NCBI GenBank assembly: GCA_001563325.1
Contig: LRSK01000058.1
Location: 1-7,167, forward strand
Reading direction: 5' to 3'
Length of the DNA stretch: 7,167 nucleotides
DNA from: Candidatus Thorarchaeota archaeon SMTZ1-83
GTDB taxonomy: Archaea; Asgardarchaeota; Thorarchaeia; Thorarchaeales; Thorarchaeaceae
In this document: piece after piece, positions 5,574 through 7,167 of the stretch
Position numbering within the stretch: position 1 is the stretch's first letter
Layout: every line of letters starts with the position of its first letter
The notes under the pieces: model-generated
The model's input: only the letters and a program-made list of their open reading frames with translations
The model's database searches: none
What the model was told of the DNA's origin: nothing
Made by a program: the position numbers and the translations under genes

Positions 5574-5577
5574 ACTC

Positions 5578-7167
5578 ATGGATAGGAGGATAGTTCAAAG
5601 AAGCATCGTTGTCCTTGGGATAGTAATTGCCGTAGCTGGATTTGTCTTGCATTTCTCTGTACCAGGTACAACTCGAAGCGGATTCAATGTGATTGTTGAG
5701 AACTCAGGCAGTACTGTTGATCATATATTCTTGGAGCTTGGTGACGCAGACTATGAGTTTGGAATAGAGATGCTACCTCCAGAACAATATGTAGCTGAGA
5801 ACACCACCGGATACCTACTCACATCAGCAGAATATGAGAGATATGTGTCAGGGACTCCAATTCGGGATGTAGACGTGCTCCTTCAGTTTGCGAGTGGGGA
5901 GAGAAGGAGCTACGAAGCCTCACTCACTGCGGAACTTAATCTGTACATTGTGTTCTTCAATGAGGGCTCGGATCCAGTTTCATGGACCTACTACTATGTA
6001 ATTCTCCCATCCGGATTCTATCCAACCTTCACGCTTGGCTTTTCAGGGCTCTTCATCATCATGGCAGGAGCAGGATGGAGCCTAACAGGGTGGAAGAGAT
6101 ACTTTGTCATTGGAGTTAGTATCAACTTGGCTCTCTTCTTTCTCCGCACATTCACCCTCGCATCATACAGTCTTGGACTTCCTGACATCTTCGAGGAGTT
6201 AATTCATGTAGAACTTTACAATGACTATCAGTTCTTCTACCTCTCATGGGTCCCGTCGCTAAGGGAAGGCGCATGGGCATACTCTAGCGACCTCGCAATC
6301 TATCTCTATCCACCTCTATGGATCTACACGGTGTCGATTCTTGGCAGTGTGCCTTCCTGGCTGCCAGGCGTGCCGCTCTTTGGTTTCAATGTTGGCACCG
6401 CTTATCTCGTCTATATGATTGCCAAATCATTAACACGTGATGAGAAATACCCAATCTATGCAATGCTGCTGTACTTCCTCAATCCCTTCACACTATTCTA
6501 CGGGAGTTTCATGTGGTTGAATCCGACTCCATACGTATTCTTCTCAACGGTCTCATTCTATCTGGCGTTAACTGAGAAGGAAGAGCTATCAATTGTGACA
6601 ATTGCTATTGCTACTCTGTACAGACAGCTAGCAGTAGTCTTCTTCCCAATCCTGTCCATTATGCTGCTCAAGAAGCGAGCAGGAAGAAAATCCCTAGACT
6701 ATGCAAGGGGATTCATCAAACACACAGTGATCTATGCCGGCGTTGTTTTGCTTGTATCTTTGCCCTTTCTAATTGTGAGTCCGGAGCTTTACTTGAACCA
6801 GATGCTCCTTTGGAATACGGGACGCTATGAGACTCTTCGTACATTCATTCCAGGACTATGGATGACAGTCCACCTCAATACGTTCTTCCTGTGGATTGGT
6901 ATGCCAACGTGGTTCACGGATATCATTGCGTTTCTATTGGCCAACTATGTATTTCTGATTATATGCGGACTAGTGGTCTATGGCACGTTTGCCATCTTCA
7001 AGCCGAGCATCAGCAGTGAGGTGGACCAGTCAGGACGGGTTCGAGATCTGGTCATACAGGCTCTCCTCTGGGGATTTGTTGCAGTGATGTGTGTCCAGCT
7101 TTTCTATCCACGGGGAGCTTACAAGTTCTATCTGGGTGCTCTTACACCGTTTATTTCAGTGTTATAC
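5578..7167 (+). CDS. Polytopic membrane protein, probable GT-C glycosyltransferase (3' end outside window)
   Basis: The frame runs open for 530 codons from ATG 5578 to the window end, so the gene is incomplete. Residues 9-27 form an N-terminal membrane anchor. About 30-140 form a polar, strand-rich segment, probably outside the membrane, ending LNLYIVFFNEGSDPVSWTYY. From about 147 onward there are many membrane helices. A large loop at about 198-245 carries acidic residues (FEELIHVELYNDYQFFYLSW, with E212 and D216), the position where GT-C enzymes such as PMT/PIG-M relatives hold their catalytic acidic motif. Later segments LNPFTLFYGSFMWLNPTPYV (301-320) and YPRGAYKFYLGALTPF (510-525) also suit this class. 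Such enzymes transfer sugars from lipid-linked donors at the outer face. The class is inferred from architecture and short motifs; a non-enzymatic membrane protein is possible. Confidence 0.7.
   Translation, partial: MDRRIVQRSIVVLGIVIAVAGFVLHFSVPGTTRSGFNVIVENSGSTVDHIFLELGDADYEFGIEMLPPEQYVAENTTGYLLTSAEYERYVSGTPIRDVDVLLQFASGERRSYEASLTAELNLYIVFFNEGSDPVSWTYYYVILPSGFYPTFTLGFSGLFIIMAGAGWSLTGWKRYFVIGVSINLALFFLRTFTLASYSLGLPDIFEELIHVELYNDYQFFYLSWVPSLREGAWAYSSDLAIYLYPPLWIYTVSILGSVPSWLPGVPLFGFNVGTAYLVYMIAKSLTRDEKYPIYAMLLYFLNPFTLFYGSFMWLNPTPYVFFSTVSFYLALTEKEELSIVTIAIATLYRQLAVVFFPILSIMLLKKRAGRKSLDYARGFIKHTVIYAGVVLLVSLPFLIVSPELYLNQMLLWNTGRYETLRTFIPGLWMTVHLNTFFLWIGMPTWFTDIIAFLLANYVFLIICGLVVYGTFAIFKPSISSEVDQSGRVRDLVIQALLWGFVAVMCVQLFYPRGAYKFYLGALTPFISVLY

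Overview
The window reads as archaeal chromosome with moderate G+C, densely packed with genes on both strands. Three things suggest archaea. Ribosome binding sites are GGTG(A)-type and sit 5 to 7 bases before the start, matching the archaeal 16S rRNA tail. The regulator is Lrp-like, and the promoter candidates resemble TATA boxes. The gene mix (KARI-like protein, fused double-Lrp regulator, Kv-beta-type aldo/keto reductase, GT-C-like membrane protein) would fit an Asgard archaeon such as Thorarchaeota, but no marker gene is present and this placement is a guess. I see no tRNA, rRNA, CRISPR array, insertion sequence or phage gene.

Layout. Bases 1-272 hold the 3' end of an unrecognised plus-strand gene, which overlaps the next gene tail to tail by 4 bp. 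Bases 269-2337 hold a minus-strand cluster that reads, in transcription order, 71-aa conserved-looking small protein, ketol-acid reductoisomerase (IlvC)-like protein, metallo-beta-lactamase-fold hydrolase. Bases 2449-2887 hold a second minus-strand pair of small membrane proteins of 90 and 54 aa. The 54-aa gene starts with TTG one base after the stop of the 90-aa gene and has a near-perfect Shine-Dalgarno inside that gene's end. Bases 2888-3045 form a divergent intergenic region with a strong quasi-palindrome. The plus strand then carries a double-HTH Lrp/AsnC regulator, a VOC (glyoxalase-fold) protein overlapping it by one base (TAATG), and an aldo/keto reductase. From 5578 to the right edge runs a large polytopic membrane protein, a probable GT-C glycosyltransferase, cut off by the window end.

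How the genes may work together. The regulator, VOC protein and aldo/keto reductase look like a small carbonyl or aldehyde metabolism or detoxification unit controlled by an Lrp-type regulator. That regulator may also act on the divergent membrane-protein pair through the shared intergenic palindrome. The small protein, KARI-like protein and MBL hydrolase probably form one transcription unit. The KARI homologue keeps its fold and nucleotide-binding motif but has lost catalytic positions of true IlvC, and no ilvB, ilvN or ilvD is nearby. This cluster is therefore a candidate for an undescribed activity and not ordinary branched-chain amino acid synthesis. These pathway statements are inference from context.
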